From CAMDPA01 sp963825625 (GTDB taxonomy: Bacteria > Pseudomonadota > Alphaproteobacteria > Rhizobiales > Hyphomicrobiaceae), in the NCBI GenBank assembly GCA_963825625.1, contig CAWGUF010000009.1, positions 124,001-188,000 of the forward strand: DNA of 64,000 bases. The letters run 5' to 3'. Below the pieces are notes generated by a model, which did not search any database, was not told the origin of the DNA, and worked only from the letters and a program-made list of their open reading frames with translations. Each line of letters starts with the position of its first letter. The stretch's first letter is position 1. Shown here piece by piece: positions 36,783 through 46,875 of this stretch. Position numbers and translations under genes: made by a program.

Positions 36783-37967
36783 ATGGACACGGGCAAGATC
36801 CTGATAGCGGGGGCCGGCCTTGGCGGGCTGGCTGCGGCATGCAGCTTGATGAAGGCAGGATACGATGTCGAGATCTACGAGCAGGCGCCGGAGCTTTCGG
36901 AAGTGGGCGCCGGCATTCAGATCAGCGCCAACGCGATGCACGTGCTGGATGACCTCGGCGTCAAGGGTGAGATCCTGCGGGTTGGGGTGAAGCCAGGCGC
37001 ATACGTGTTTCGGCTGCACGATACCGGCGAGGTCATTCAGCGCTTCTCTCTGGCGGAGGAGCACGAGGCGAAGCACGGGCAGCCTTATGTCCAGCTGCAT
37101 CGCGCCGATTTCCACGAGATACTTGCGGCGCGCGCGCGGGCGCTGAAGCCTGATGTGGTCAGGCTCAATGCGCGCGCCATAGGGTATACGGAAACTGACA
37201 AGGGCGTTGAGCTGAGGCTGGCCGACGGACGTTGCGTCAAAGGTGACCTGCTGATCGGGGCCGATGGTGTGAAATCGATCGTCAGAGCGCAGATCGCTGG
37301 TGAGGTGCCGGCCACATATACCGGCGATGCGGCATGGCGGTTGACGGTGCCTGTGGAGCAGTTGCCGCAGCCGTTTCTGGAGCAGGTGATGTCGGTGTTC
37401 ATGGGGCCGGGCGGTCACTGTGTCTGCTACTATCTGCGCGCGGGCCGGCTGCTCAATTTCGTGGCGCTGATCGAGACTGACGAGGTGTCCGAAGAATCGT
37501 GGACCGTGCGCGTGCCTTGGCAGGCGTTGAAGGATGAGCTCAAGGGCTGGCATCCGGCGATACAAACAATCGTCGATGCTGCTGACAAGGATCAGTGTTT
37601 CCGATGGTCGCTGTTCAATCGGCCGCCGATCCGGGACTGGAGCACGCGGCGGGCGACGTTGCTGGGCGATGCGGCACATCCGACGCTACCCTACCTCGCT
37701 CAGGGTGCGGTGATGGCTATCGAGGACGGCACGGTGCTGACACGGGCCCTGCAGATGAGCTCAAACATTCCGGATGCCCTGCAACTCTATCAGCGAAATC
37801 GCATCGATCGGACTGCGCGCATCGTGGAGCAGTCAACCGCCAATCGCGAGTTGTTCCATCTGCGCACCGAGGAGCGCATCAGAGCCGCGTTCGCGACGCG
37901 CAACGAGGGCGCTCACCGGAATGCCTGGCTGTACCACTACAATCCATTGACCGTCGAGCTGACGTGA
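36783..37967 (+). CDS. FAD-dependent aromatic monooxygenase (salicylate-hydroxylase-like)
   Basis: 394 residues of the group A flavoprotein hydroxylase family: N-terminal Rossmann motif ILIAGAGLGGLAAACSLMKA with VGAGIQISANAM, the middle DG motif GADGVKSIVRAQ and the GD motif LLGDAAHPTLPYLAQGA. These enzymes hydroxylate aromatic rings (salicylate, 3-hydroxybenzoate, 6-hydroxynicotinate) using NAD(P)H and O2. The substrate cannot be told. Transcribed toward porin 1 and ended by a bidirectional terminator. Confidence 0.9.
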   Translation: MDTGKILIAGAGLGGLAAACSLMKAGYDVEIYEQAPELSEVGAGIQISANAMHVLDDLGVKGEILRVGVKPGAYVFRLHDTGEVIQRFSLAEEHEAKHGQPYVQLHRADFHEILAARARALKPDVVRLNARAIGYTETDKGVELRLADGRCVKGDLLIGADGVKSIVRAQIAGEVPATYTGDAAWRLTVPVEQLPQPFLEQVMSVFMGPGGHCVCYYLRAGRLLNFVALIETDEVSEESWTVRVPWQALKDELKGWHPAIQTIVDAADKDQCFRWSLFNRPPIRDWSTRRATLLGDAAHPTLPYLAQGAVMAIEDGTVLTRALQMSSNIPDALQLYQRNRIDRTARIVEQSTANRELFHLRTEERIRAAFATRNEGAHRNAWLYHYNPLTVELT

Positions 37968-38019
37968 GGGCAGGCGTGTGCCTGGCTGCGGCGGAGGTTC
38001 CTGGTACGGGATAGGCAAA

Positions 38020-38048
38020 GGGGCCGCCGTTTCCGGCAGCCCCTTGTT
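38020..38048. terminator. Bidirectional terminator between monooxygenase and porin 1
   Basis: A 10-bp stem, 38020-38029 with 38034-38043 (one G-T wobble), loop TTTC. Followed by TTGTTTTT on the + strand and TTTGCC on the - strand, so it can stop both convergent transcripts. An almost identical hairpin follows porin 2. Confidence 0.85.
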
Positions 38049-38074
38049 TTTAATGTCGTAGACTGATCGTCAGA

Positions 38075-39553
38075 TCAGAACTTGATGGTGGCGCCGGTGT
38101 AGAGGATGTCGATGTCCTCGACGCTGTTCGACTTGCTCTGATTGGTGAGGTTGGTGCTGTCGATCAGGGTGAAGTCGGCGGATGAGCGAGAATAACCGAC
38201 GTAGAGCTTCATCGCTGCGGCATCGATGTCCTGGGTGATGCCGACGCCCCAGATTGTCGATTCCGCAGACTTCACGTAGGCGGTCCTGCCAATCGAGTTC
38301 AGAACATCGCTCGAGCCGATGGTCGCGATCGAGGCGCTGTTGGTCGCGCTGGAGCCGTTGCGCACGTTGCCGGAGCTTTCGTGCGAGGCATAGGTGCCCC
38401 AGAACGTGGTCTTGCCGAGCGAGTTCAGCTTGGCTGCCCAGCCGGCCTGCACCCACCAGGCATTGTCGTTATTGGAGATGTGCTGCGACAGTCCGGCCGC
38501 GGCCAGCTCCGCTCCGCGGTCTCTGTTGGCATCGTCGATCTCGCCATAGCCGCCCGAAAGGTAGAGGCCGGTCGGCGTGTGCATGATCGAGGCGCTGGCC
38601 TGCCACATCGAGCAGTCGACGTTCGACACCGTTGTGTTGTTGCCGAGGTTGGTGCACTGGCCGAGGGTGCGAGCGCTGTCCTGCAGGTAGCCGATGCCGG
38701 CAGCCAGGCGGAAAGCACCAAGCTGCTCGACGTAGCGCAGGCCGGCGGTCCAGGTGTCGTCCATGCCCCAGGCTGCCTGCAGCTGCAGACCGGTCTTCTT
38801 GGTCTGGCCAAGGAAGAACGGGGAGGTGTACTTCACCAGAGACGCATTGCCGGAGTAGTCGAACTGGGCGGTGTCGTCGTAGTTACGATGGAACGCATTG
38901 TTCCAGGTGAAGGAGCTCAGGCCGCCGTTGCCTGTGGCGCCGTCGCGACGCAGGCGGAAGTTCTGGTGGCTACGGCCGAGAACCCAGCCGTTGCCGGCGA
39001 AGCCGTCCGGGCTGGCCAGATTGATGGTGCCGGTGCCAGCCGACGCATCGGACTGACGGCCGACCGTGATGCGGCCGTAATTGTTGGAGGCAATGTACCA
39101 GTTGGCCTGACGCAGCGAGACGCTTTGCGTATTGAAGGCCGTGATGGTGGCGCCCTGCGTGGTGGCAAGCGGGAACTGGTTGGCAGAGCTGGAGCGGCCA
39201 GAACGGATCTGCAGCTCGATCTGATAGCCGGCGCTCCAGTCACCGTTGATCTTCGCGGAGCCTCTGACGCCAAGGCAATTCTTTGTCGCGTTATTCTCGA
39301 GCACGTAGACGTTGGACTCGTCTCCGTCATTCCACCAGATCACCGACTGGCTGACCTGGCCGTAGAGCTGCAGGGATACCTTGCGGTTGCCCTTGCGTAC
39401 GGTGGTTGCTTCCAGGTCCGCCACCCGCTCTTCCAGATCCGCGCAGCAATTGCCGCCAAGATCCGCTGCGTTTGCAGCAGTTGCTGCTGCCAGCACACCA
39501 ACTGCTGCCAGCATTGCCATTCGGCTTGCCGACTTCATGTTGCCCCCGTTCAT
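38075..39553 (-). CDS. Outer-membrane porin, 'porin 2' family (copy 1)
   Basis: 492 residues from ATG 39553 with AAGGAG upstream. A signal peptide (cleavage ANA-ADLGG) is followed by NCCADLEERVADLEA, a short coiled coil typical of alphaproteobacterial porins, then a 16-strand-type barrel ending in Phe (YTGATIKF), the BAM recognition signal. Forms a trimeric aqueous channel in the outer membrane. Very similar over its whole length to the next porin, including the downstream terminator hairpin, so it arose by tandem duplication. Differences cluster in the signal peptide and scattered positions. Confidence 0.93.
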   Translation of the reverse strand: MNGGNMKSASRMAMLAAVGVLAAATAANAADLGGNCCADLEERVADLEATTVRKGNRKVSLQLYGQVSQSVIWWNDGDESNVYVLENNATKNCLGVRGSAKINGDWSAGYQIELQIRSGRSSSANQFPLATTQGATITAFNTQSVSLRQANWYIASNNYGRITVGRQSDASAGTGTINLASPDGFAGNGWVLGRSHQNFRLRRDGATGNGGLSSFTWNNAFHRNYDDTAQFDYSGNASLVKYTSPFFLGQTKKTGLQLQAAWGMDDTWTAGLRYVEQLGAFRLAAGIGYLQDSARTLGQCTNLGNNTTVSNVDCSMWQASASIMHTPTGLYLSGGYGEIDDANRDRGAELAAAGLSQHISNNDNAWWVQAGWAAKLNSLGKTTFWGTYASHESSGNVRNGSSATNSASIATIGSSDVLNSIGRTAYVKSAESTIWGVGITQDIDAAAMKLYVGYSRSSADFTLIDSTNLTNQSKSNSVEDIDILYTGATIKF

Positions 39554-40157
39554 TCTTTCAACTCCTTCGCGCAAATCTGTTCGTTGTCAGATCGTTTCAG
39601 TACCGATGTCGCCCCAGGGGTGTCGGACAAGAGATTCCGCAGTACTCCGCGATACAACCTGCTTGAACCCCACACTGAAAACAGCGAGCGCTGCTCCCTT
39701 CTTGTTGGGCGTTGCGCTATGCCGGCTGGGTTAGTGACCGGCATCAGCAGCAACTCCACAGTCCTGGTGCGGGGATTTGCGGCGCTTGATGGGAACCGGC
39801 GCTGCGTCCCGCTGCAGTCGTCGACAGCCTTGACTTGCTTGCTGACGCCGAATGTACGGGTAACTTACTAAGCATGTCATCTTGAGTCATTTTCTGAGTG
39901 ATTTCATATAGTTGTCATGGAAGTGTCATCAATTAGGCTTGGTTCAATTCGGTTGTGTGACAAGCCAACTTCCCATCAATGAAGAAAAATTTACGCTTGG
40001 AGAGAGGTATTGTGACAGCAGATCGGCGGGCGGCAGTAGGATGAAACGGCCGAGACTCACCGATGCGAATTTGTCGAGATGGCGTGGCTGAAGCGGCACA
40101 GGGGTTCTGCGCGGTCGCCGCCGGCGCTCTTGAAGGGAAGGACCGTTGCGCAAAAAA
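39554..40157. other. Upstream region of porin 1
   Basis: About 600 bp. AT-rich around 39850-40010, consistent with a regulatory or promoter region; no clear operator could be fixed. It ends at the terminator of porin 2. No gene is supported. Confidence 0.45.
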
Positions 40158-40179
40158 GGGCCGCCGTTTCCGGCAGCCC
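40158..40179 (-). terminator. Terminator after porin 2
   Basis: A 9-bp stem, 40158-40166 with 40171-40179, loop TTTC; on the minus strand it is followed by TTTTTTGCG. Nearly the same hairpin as the one after porin 1, duplicated with the gene. Confidence 0.85.
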
Positions 40180-40211
40180 CTGATTTTTCGTGTCGATGTC
40201 TGGTCGTCAGA

Positions 40212-41702
40212 TCAGAACTTGATGGTGGCGCCGGTGTAGAGCACGTCGATGTCCTCGACGCTGTTCGACTTGCGCTGGTTGGCCAGGTTGGTGCTGTCGA
40301 TCAGGGTGAAGTCCGCAGACGAGCGAGAATAACCGACGTAGAGCTTCATCGCCGCGGCATCGATGTTCTGGGTGATGCCGACGCCCCAGATCGTCGATTC
40401 CGCGGACTTGACGTAGGCGGCCGTGCCAATCGAGTTCAGGACATCGTTCGAGCCGATGGTGGCGATCGAGGCGCTGTTGGTCGCGCTGGAGCCGTTGCGC
40501 ACGTTGCCGGAGCTTTCGTGCGAGGCATAGGTGCCCCAGAAGGTGGTCTTGCCGAGCGAGTTCAGCTTGGTAACCCAGCCGCCCTGCACCCACCAGGCAT
40601 TGTCGTTGTTGGAAATGTGCTGCGACAGGCCTGCTGCGGCAAGCTCCGCTCCGCGGTCTCTGTTGGCATCGTCGATCTCGCCATAGCCGCCCGACAGGTA
40701 GAGGCCGGTCGGTGTGTGCATGACCGAGGCGCTAGCCTGCCACATGGAGCAGTCGACGTTCGACACTGTGGTGTTGTTACCAAGGTTGGTGCACTGGCCG
40801 AGCGTGCGGGCGCTGTCCTGCAGGTAGCCGATGCCGGCGGCCAGGCGGATGGCGCCGAACTGCTCGACATAACGCAGGCCGGCGGTCCAGGTGTCGTCCA
40901 TGCCCCAGGCTGCCTGCAGCTGCAGACCGGTCTTCTTGGTCTGACCAAGGAAGAACGGGGAGGTGTACTTCACCAGAGACGCGTTGCCCGAGTAGTCGAA
41001 CTGGGCGGTATCGTCGTAGTTGCGGTGCCAGGCATTGTTCCAGGTAAACGAGCTCAGGCCGCCGTTGCCAGTGGTGCCGTCGCGACGCAGGCGGAAGTTC
41101 TGGTGGCTGCGGCCGAGAACCCAGCCATGACCGGCGAAGCCGCCCGGGCTGGCCAGATTGATGGTGCCGGTGCCGGCTGACGCGTCAGACTGGCGGCCGA
41201 CCGTGATGCGACCGTAGGTCTTGGAGGCAAGGTACCAGTTGGCCTGGCGCAGCGAGACGCTCTGCGTATTGAAGGCCGTGATGGTGCGACCCTGCGTGGT
41301 AGCGAGCGGGAACTGGTTGGCCGAGCTCGAGCGGCCAGAGCGGATCTGCAGCTCGATCCGATAGCCCGCGGTCCAGTCACCATTGATCTTCGCGGTGCCT
41401 CTGACGCCGAGGCGGTTCTTTTCGGCGTTGTTTTCGAGCACGTAGACGTTGGACTCGCCGCCGTCATCCCACCAGATCACCGACTGGCTGACCTGGCCGT
41501 ACAGCTGCAGGGATACCTTGCGGTTGCCCTTGCGCACAGCGGTTGCTTCCAGGTCCGCCACCCGCTCTTCCAGATCCGCACAGCAATTGCCGCCCAAATC
41601 CGCCGCGTTTGCCGGCATTGCGATCAGCATTCCGCCAGCGGCCAGCAGCGCAAGAACGCTCACGCTCTTTATTCCGCTCCCGATCATCTTGCCCCCATTC
41701 AT
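40212..41702 (-). CDS. Outer-membrane porin, 'porin 2' family (copy 2)
   Basis: 496 residues from ATG 41702 with AAGGAGA upstream. Signal peptide (MIGSGIKSVSVLALLAAGGM, cleavage ANA-ADLGG), the same NCCADLEERVADLEA coiled coil, the same barrel and the same terminal Phe as porin 1. The mature proteins differ only at scattered residues, for example TVRKGN against AVRKGN and NNYGRIT against KTYGRIT. Own terminator and own 5' region, so each porin is expressed as a separate unit and could be regulated differently. Confidence 0.93.
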   Translation of the reverse strand: MNGGKMIGSGIKSVSVLALLAAGGMLIAMPANAADLGGNCCADLEERVADLEATAVRKGNRKVSLQLYGQVSQSVIWWDDGGESNVYVLENNAEKNRLGVRGTAKINGDWTAGYRIELQIRSGRSSSANQFPLATTQGRTITAFNTQSVSLRQANWYLASKTYGRITVGRQSDASAGTGTINLASPGGFAGHGWVLGRSHQNFRLRRDGTTGNGGLSSFTWNNAWHRNYDDTAQFDYSGNASLVKYTSPFFLGQTKKTGLQLQAAWGMDDTWTAGLRYVEQFGAIRLAAGIGYLQDSARTLGQCTNLGNNTTVSNVDCSMWQASASVMHTPTGLYLSGGYGEIDDANRDRGAELAAAGLSQHISNNDNAWWVQGGWVTKLNSLGKTTFWGTYASHESSGNVRNGSSATNSASIATIGSNDVLNSIGTAAYVKSAESTIWGVGITQNIDAAAMKLYVGYSRSSADFTLIDSTNLANQRKSNSVEDIDVLYTGATIKF

Positions 41703-42405
41703 CCTTAAGTCTCCTTCACGCGCTACTGGAGTTGTTTAATTGCCAAAGAGGTGGCGTTGCAGTAATTGCACGTTGACGGGATGTCTCGGTGACGAACTGC
41801 TTTCAACAATCTGTTGGATGTTGTTGCGCCCTCTACTCTGATTTACTGGGTGCGCCAGGCATCGGTCCGAAGATCGGACCGGTTGCCCGGTGCAGCTTGT
41901 GCGCATGGACTTTCACCACGCCCGAGCGGCAGAAACGCCGTATGACCAGGAGGACATTTCCGTGCTCGTTGTGATTGCCGAGCGGGATTTGAGTTGGTTC
42001 GCTTGACGATCACTGGCGAACAATAAGTCGGGGCTCTGTCATAGTCATTTGTTGGCGCATGTCTTTGAATTGTAATAGTTCTGTCATAATGCGTGTGGTT
42101 GCGGTGGGCATATGTGACAGGCTAAATGTCGGCAATACCGTCTGGAAATATTGTTGCTCAGGCCGGATAGTCACAGTCGTTCTAATTGAATACTCTAAGC
42201 GCTCGTACGGTGGACCGTTTCGATGCTTTAAGAGCATGCAGTTGCGCCATGATCACAGCGTGTGACACCGGCCAGTCGTCTGAAAATTCTCTGGCAAGTC
42301 TTGACGTTGCCGGTGGTTGTCCGGGCGTCTGTCTGGCTCAGTGACAAGGAAATATTTGCTAAGTATTTAGACTTGGGTTTGCGCGATGGTAGTCGTTGGC
42401 GTGGT
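41703..42405. other. Intergenic region upstream of porin 2
   Basis: About 700 bp, more AT-rich than average (42030-42240). I see no gene with support, no repeat copy and no clear hairpin; likely the porin 2 regulatory region plus non-coding sequence. Confidence 0.45.
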
Positions 42406-44081
42406 TCAATTCCTGTCTTCCAGAAGCCGCCGCGCGATCACCTGCGCCTGGATTTCGGCTGCGCCTTCGAAGATGCTGAGGATGCGGGCATCGCAAAGCA
42501 GGCGTGAAGCCGGATATTCCAGGGCGAAGCCGTTGCCGCCGTGAATCTGGACACCATTGTCGGCTGCCGCCCAGGCGACGCGCGCGGCGAGCAGCTTCGC
42601 CATGCCTGCCTCCAGGTCGCAGCGACGGCCCTGGTCCTTTTCGCGCGCAGCGTAATAGCTGATCTGTCGCGCAATCATGATCTCGACGGTCATCATCACG
42701 ATCTTGTTCGCGACACGGGGAAAGGCATAGATCGGCTTGCCGAACTGCTGCCGCTCCAGGGCATAGGCCAGCGCATGGTCGAGCGCTGACTGTGCGACGC
42801 CGATGGCGCGTGCCGCCGTCTGGATGCGGGCGGACTCGAAAGTGCTCATGAGCTGTTTGAAGCCCAGTCCCTCCTGGCCGCCGAGCAACTGGGAGACGGG
42901 CACCTGGAAGCCGTCGAAGGAAATCTCGTATTCCTTCATGCCGCGGTAGCCGAGTACCTCGATCTCTCCGCCAGACATGCCGGCGGCTGGAAACGGGTCG
43001 GCGTCAGTGCCGCGCGGCTTCTCAGCCAGCAACATGGAGAGGCCCTTGTAGCCCGGCTCGGAAGAGTTGGTGCGGACCAGCATGGTCATGAGGTCGGCAC
43101 GTACGGGATGTGTAATCCAGGTTTTCTGGCCTGTTACGCGGTAGGTATCTGCGACCCTTTCGGCCCTGGTGCGAAGCGATGCGAGATCCGAACCGGTATT
43201 GGGCTCGGTGAATACGGCGGTTGGGATGATCTCGCCGCTGGCGATGCGACGCAGATAACGCTCTTTCTGCTCCGGTGTGCCGCTGCCGAGTATCAACTCT
43301 GCGGCGATCTCGGAGCGCGTGCCAAGCGAGCCGACACCGATATAGCCGCGGCAAAGCTCCTCGGAGACGACACACATCGCTTCCTTGCCGAGACCAAGAC
43401 CGCCCACGCCTCGGGCAATGTGATGCCGAAGACGCCGAGGTTGGCCAGCTTCTCGATCACCTCCATCGGAATGTAGGCGTTGGCGAGGTGCCACTCATGA
43501 GCATGAGGGCTGACCTCGTCGCGGGAGAAGCGGAACATCTCCTCGCGCATGGCGCCCAGCGTCTCATCGAGGCCGGTATTGCCGAACGTGGTGGCCGTTG
43601 GATCCGCAGCAATCAAGGATGCCAGCTCGGCGCGTACAGTGGGGCTTTCACCTGTCCTGACGGTGTCGGCGACGGCGTCCTCGAAAGTGCGAATGGCTGC
43701 GGTCGGAATGCCCAGCCCGGTGGGGCGGATGATCTCGCCCTGGCTCATCGGAATGCCGCCGGCAATCTGGCTGGCATATTCGGACATGCCGATGGCGAGG
43801 ATCAGCTGCTCGGTGCGCTCGAAGGTGCCAGAGTCTGAAAGCCGCTGCGCCCAGGCATGCAGTTGACGCAGACCTTCGACATAGGTGGCCAGCCAAGCCA
43901 AGCCGTGAGCTGACGCTTGCGCGGCGTCCAGTCCCTCGTTCGCGACCTGATCGCGGACAGCGGCGCGGGCTTGCTGAAGCAGTCGGTCGGCTGCCTGCAC
44001 GACCTGTCCGGATTGGCTGATCAGGCTGTCGGGCTGTGGCATCGCAGCCATGGGTGATCGGTTGGACTTGCTGGCTGGCAT
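42406..44081 (-). CDS. mcd: (2S)-methylsuccinyl-CoA dehydrogenase (one missing base near 43408)
   Basis: About 558 residues once a base is restored near 43405-43412, where GVFGITLPEA and GGLGLGKEAM meet in different frames. The N-terminal ~170 residues (AHGLAWLATYVEGLRQLHAW, then AIGMSEYASQIAGGIPMSQG) are the extension characteristic of Mcd. The rest is the acyl-CoA dehydrogenase fold with FTEPNTGSDLAS and QIHGGNGFALEYPASRLLCD. Mcd oxidises (2S)-methylsuccinyl-CoA to mesaconyl-CoA in the ethylmalonyl-CoA pathway for C2 assimilation. Other pathway genes are not in this window. The start could be either ATG 44081 or a Met about ten codons later. Confidence 0.88.
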
Positions 44082-44213
44082 TGCCTGTATCCTCGCTTCG
44101 CGCCGCCTGCCTGATGGGCCCAGTCCTGCGCTTATGCATGGTCCGCGATGGAGGCGAGATTATCCAAGTTCGTGGTGCAGGGCAAAATGCGCGACAGGAG
44201 ACGGGTTGTCGTC

Positions 44214-45389
44214 TCAATCCTTGTCGGTGTCGGTCGCCAACTTGGCACTCTGATCGACTGCGTGGCGGGGAGAAGCGTCGCGTGTTTGTTCGGGCGTGGC
44301 GTCATCAGCGTCCTCCCCTTCAGGCAGAACAATTGTCACGCTGGCTTCTTCAGCGATGCCACGGTAGGCGGCGTAATTGCCAGGGCTCGGCGGGTGCTCA
44401 TCGGGCTTGACCGTCTGAAGCCGCCGCAAAAGCGAATCGGGATCGGTTTTGGTGCGCGTGGCCTGGGGAAAGCGCTGCGATTGCGGCGCCCCGGCGGGCC
44501 ATGCCGTGGTGCTCTCATCAGGGCTGTTGGCGGCCAACGCGAGCAGCTCGATCAGCGATGATGCCGGCCGACGTCTGGTCGTGGGCGGGGATGCCTGGCG
44601 GGGCTTCGTCTCGGGCTGGGATGCGCGTGCCTCAGGCGGAATGATCGCAATGCCGGCGTCGGGGGTGGACGTGAAGAAGCTATCCACGACAGCCGCGGGC
44701 GCGATGTCTTCAGGAGGGGCTTGGCTTGCAGGAGGCAGCACGGTGCTGGTGGGGTCTCGGCCAGGCTGCTGCTCCGTGACAAGTTTGCTGTTGCCGGCGA
44801 CGGCCAGACTGGCGGCCGAGGTGCGCCAGCTGCGTGCGCACTCATCGCCTTGGGGACAGGCCAGCAACTCATCGACGATCTTCACTTCCTCGTCCGTCCA
44901 TGCGGCAATCTCCGCAAAGGTGCTGACGCCGAGATCGCGAAGGGAGCAGGCACGTTCGGCATCGATGCCGTTGATACGCGTGAGATCGTCACCGGCAGCG
45001 GCTTGATTTTCAGTTTCGTGCTCGCTCAATCGTGGCGGCTTCGGCTTGACCTTGATGCGCGTGCGAAACTGAGAGGATTGCTGCCAATCGTCGGCGGTGC
45101 GATCGGCGGGGGGCGGAGCGGATTGAGGATGATGCTGGGACCCTGGGCTCAATAGCGCAATCCGGCTGAGGATGTCGCGCCTGGCCGCGTAGGCAGTATT
45201 GGTTTCCAACAACCGGAGAATCTCATCGCGCTCTGGATCGGTTGTGCTGGCTTGCGACGACTGCTCATGGGGGCTGCGGCGATCGAGGGCGCAAAGCGCA
45301 CGCCAGTTGGCGTCGCCCATCAGTATGCCCTCCAGGCGCTCGCGCTCCCGCAGCAGGGTCGTCAGCTGATCGGCCTCGGTGTCAGCCAT
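44214..45389 (-). CDS. Hypothetical protein with a helix-hairpin-helix domain
   Basis: About 391 residues from ATG 45389; the frame is open 65 codons further upstream. The N-terminal 80 residues are charged and helical (LTTLLRERERLEGILMGDAN). A helix-hairpin-helix of the 'flap endonuclease-like' type lies at about 134-176: DDLTRINGIDAERACSLRDL, then GVSTFAEIAAWTDEEVKIVD. It is flanked by Pro/Ser/Ala-rich linkers with no other domain. Such HhH modules bind DNA or protein; in alphaproteobacteria they often sit on ribosomal-protein or membrane-protein tails. Function unknown. Confidence 0.6.
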   Translation of the reverse strand: MADTEADQLTTLLRERERLEGILMGDANWRALCALDRRSPHEQSSQASTTDPERDEILRLLETNTAYAARRDILSRIALLSPGSQHHPQSAPPPADRTADDWQQSSQFRTRIKVKPKPPRLSEHETENQAAAGDDLTRINGIDAERACSLRDLGVSTFAEIAAWTDEEVKIVDELLACPQGDECARSWRTSAASLAVAGNSKLVTEQQPGRDPTSTVLPPASQAPPEDIAPAAVVDSFFTSTPDAGIAIIPPEARASQPETKPRQASPPTTRRRPASSLIELLALAANSPDESTTAWPAGAPQSQRFPQATRTKTDPDSLLRRLQTVKPDEHPPSPGNYAAYRGIAEEASVTIVLPEGEDADDATPEQTRDASPRHAVDQSAKLATDTDKD

Positions 45390-45647
45390 TGGCGGTTCGC
45401 AGCACTCCTCGTGGTCATCCGACTGCGGGGGCATCCGACTGCGGGATGCCCTGCCGGTCCGGCCTAAGCTGGCGGGCTCTGGCAGGGCAATGCCCCAGAT
45501 GAGCCTTACACTACCATCGCGGGTGGACGGCTCAAAGAGGGTGGTGGCGGTATAAGGTAAGCAGAGCGGACTTGCCTCTGCCATGGTTGAGGGTTAACAG
45601 CGGAGCACGCGTGGCGTTAACTCCACCCGCAAAGACCGGAGCATCAG

Positions 45648-46016
45648 ATGCTCGTTCTCCGCTTCATTGGCGCGTTGTTCCTGCTGCTTGCCGTCATCGC
45701 TTTGGCGGCGGATCTGTCCGGCCCGGTGCCGCATGCCTCAGGCGCGCGGGGGGCGGGCGCCAGGGATGTCATCATTTATCACGATGCCAGGGAAAAGACG
45801 GCGTTCACGTCCCTTTACCAACATTGGCAGATGCTGGCGCCAGTGTCGCTGCAGGCGGTGCGCAAGTCGGTGGAGACGAAAGTGCATCCGATGCTGTGGA
45901 ACCCGATCATCCGCAGCGTGCTGGAGGTTCCGGCCTTCATCTCCCTGGGGCTGCTTGCATTCGGATTTCTACACCTTGGCCGGCCACGGCGGCGGGTGGA
46001 AATCTTCGAGAATTGA
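45648..46016 (+). CDS. Small inner-membrane protein (hypothetical)
   Basis: 122 residues with GGAG 6 nt before ATG 45648. A membrane segment or signal anchor at about 5-21 (IGALFLLLAVIALAADL) and another at 94-113 (AFISLGLLAFGFLHLG) frame a periplasmic loop with HAREKTAF-like charged residues. The C-terminus is basic (RPRRRVEIFEN). No family assigned. Faces the next membrane protein gene, with only 16 bp between stops. Confidence 0.65.
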   Translation: MLVLRFIGALFLLLAVIALAADLSGPVPHASGARGAGARDVIIYHDAREKTAFTSLYQHWQMLAPVSLQAVRKSVETKVHPMLWNPIIRSVLEVPAFISLGLLAFGFLHLGRPRRRVEIFEN

Positions 46017-46032
46017 AATCTCGACGAAGGGT

Positions 46033-46875
46033 TCAGCGCCGTGGCGGCGGCGCCGGACGGCTCCCTGCGGCGTCGAGCACCTGTGCATCTCTCGCGCGCT
46101 CGCCACGGTCCTTGGTGCCGGTTGAGAAATCGTAGCCGATGCCGCCCAAGAGCAACACAAGCATGGCAGCGACAATCAGCAGAAAGTTGATGCGGTGGCG
46201 GGTGTTGAGCCGGGCAATTTCCTCGTCGGTGACCGGCTCGTCGGAGGCTGCCCTGATGCCGAGCATCTTGTTGTCGGCGCGGCGCCAGACGCTGCCGCGG
46301 TCGATCACCTCGACGCCTGCGCGGTCGGCGATCTGGCGGGCGATGTCGGGGATCGGAAATAACGGGTCGACATCAGCCTCGCTGATATAGCCGAGCGAAT
46401 GCAACTGGCCTTCCTTGGTCACGATGCGGGCACCGCGCATCATCACCGGGGCTATGGACCCACCGTAGATCTCCCGGCGTGTCTCGACCGCCTCGATCTG
46501 GTCATAGGGCACCGTCGCGTGGCGATAGGCCAGCATCGGCAGGATAAAACTGCGGCCCGCTGGCAGGGTGTAGCGAAATGCCTGCTTGCCCACCTCGATC
46601 TTGGCGCGGAGCGAGAACATGAGCTCGAACAGCAGCAGCGCCATGATGATGGCGAAGCCGATGCCGAGCACGATCAGGCCCCATGTGTCGAGCAAGGTGC
46701 CGTTCAAGAACCGCTGAGCGAGCATGATGGGCAGGCTTGCGAAGAACGGCAACAATAGGAGAAAGGCTATTGCGATCAGCGTCTTGCGCAAGCCGCCGGC
46801 CTTGTAGACCAGATGCTCGGATGCGGGATCGCCGGCGCGTGCGGCGGCGCTCTGCCTGGAAACGGCGGTGGCCAT
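46033..46875 (-). CDS. Membrane protein of unknown function
   Basis: 280 residues from ATG 46875, preferred because GGAGG lies just upstream; ATG 46890 is an alternative. Two membrane helices near the N-terminus (about 32-54 and 66-88), a cytoplasmic beta-rich domain (about 90-190; VEVGKQAFRYTLPAG, ETRREIYGGSIAPVMMRG) resembling a PH-like fold, and a third helix at about 233-253 (FLLIVAAMLVLLLGGIG). No catalytic motif. Confidence 0.65.
   Translation of the reverse strand: MATAVSRQSAAARAGDPASEHLVYKAGGLRKTLIAIAFLLLLPFFASLPIMLAQRFLNGTLLDTWGLIVLGIGFAIIMALLLFELMFSLRAKIEVGKQAFRYTLPAGRSFILPMLAYRHATVPYDQIEAVETRREIYGGSIAPVMMRGARIVTKEGQLHSLGYISEADVDPLFPIPDIARQIADRAGVEVIDRGSVWRRADNKMLGIRAASDEPVTDEEIARLNTRHRINFLLIVAAMLVLLLGGIGYDFSTGTKDRGERARDAQVLDAAGSRPAPPPRR

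Noticed and set aside
38381..39871. 496-residue plus-strand frame antisense to porin 1, and a similar one over porin 2 (40146-41180)
   Set aside because: Both are shadows of the highly biased porin codons on the other strand; they show no domain and end with nonsense compositions.
38075..41702. Assembly duplication as the cause of the two porins
   Set aside because: The copies differ at scattered bases, in the signal peptide and in the 5' region, so they are real paralogues.
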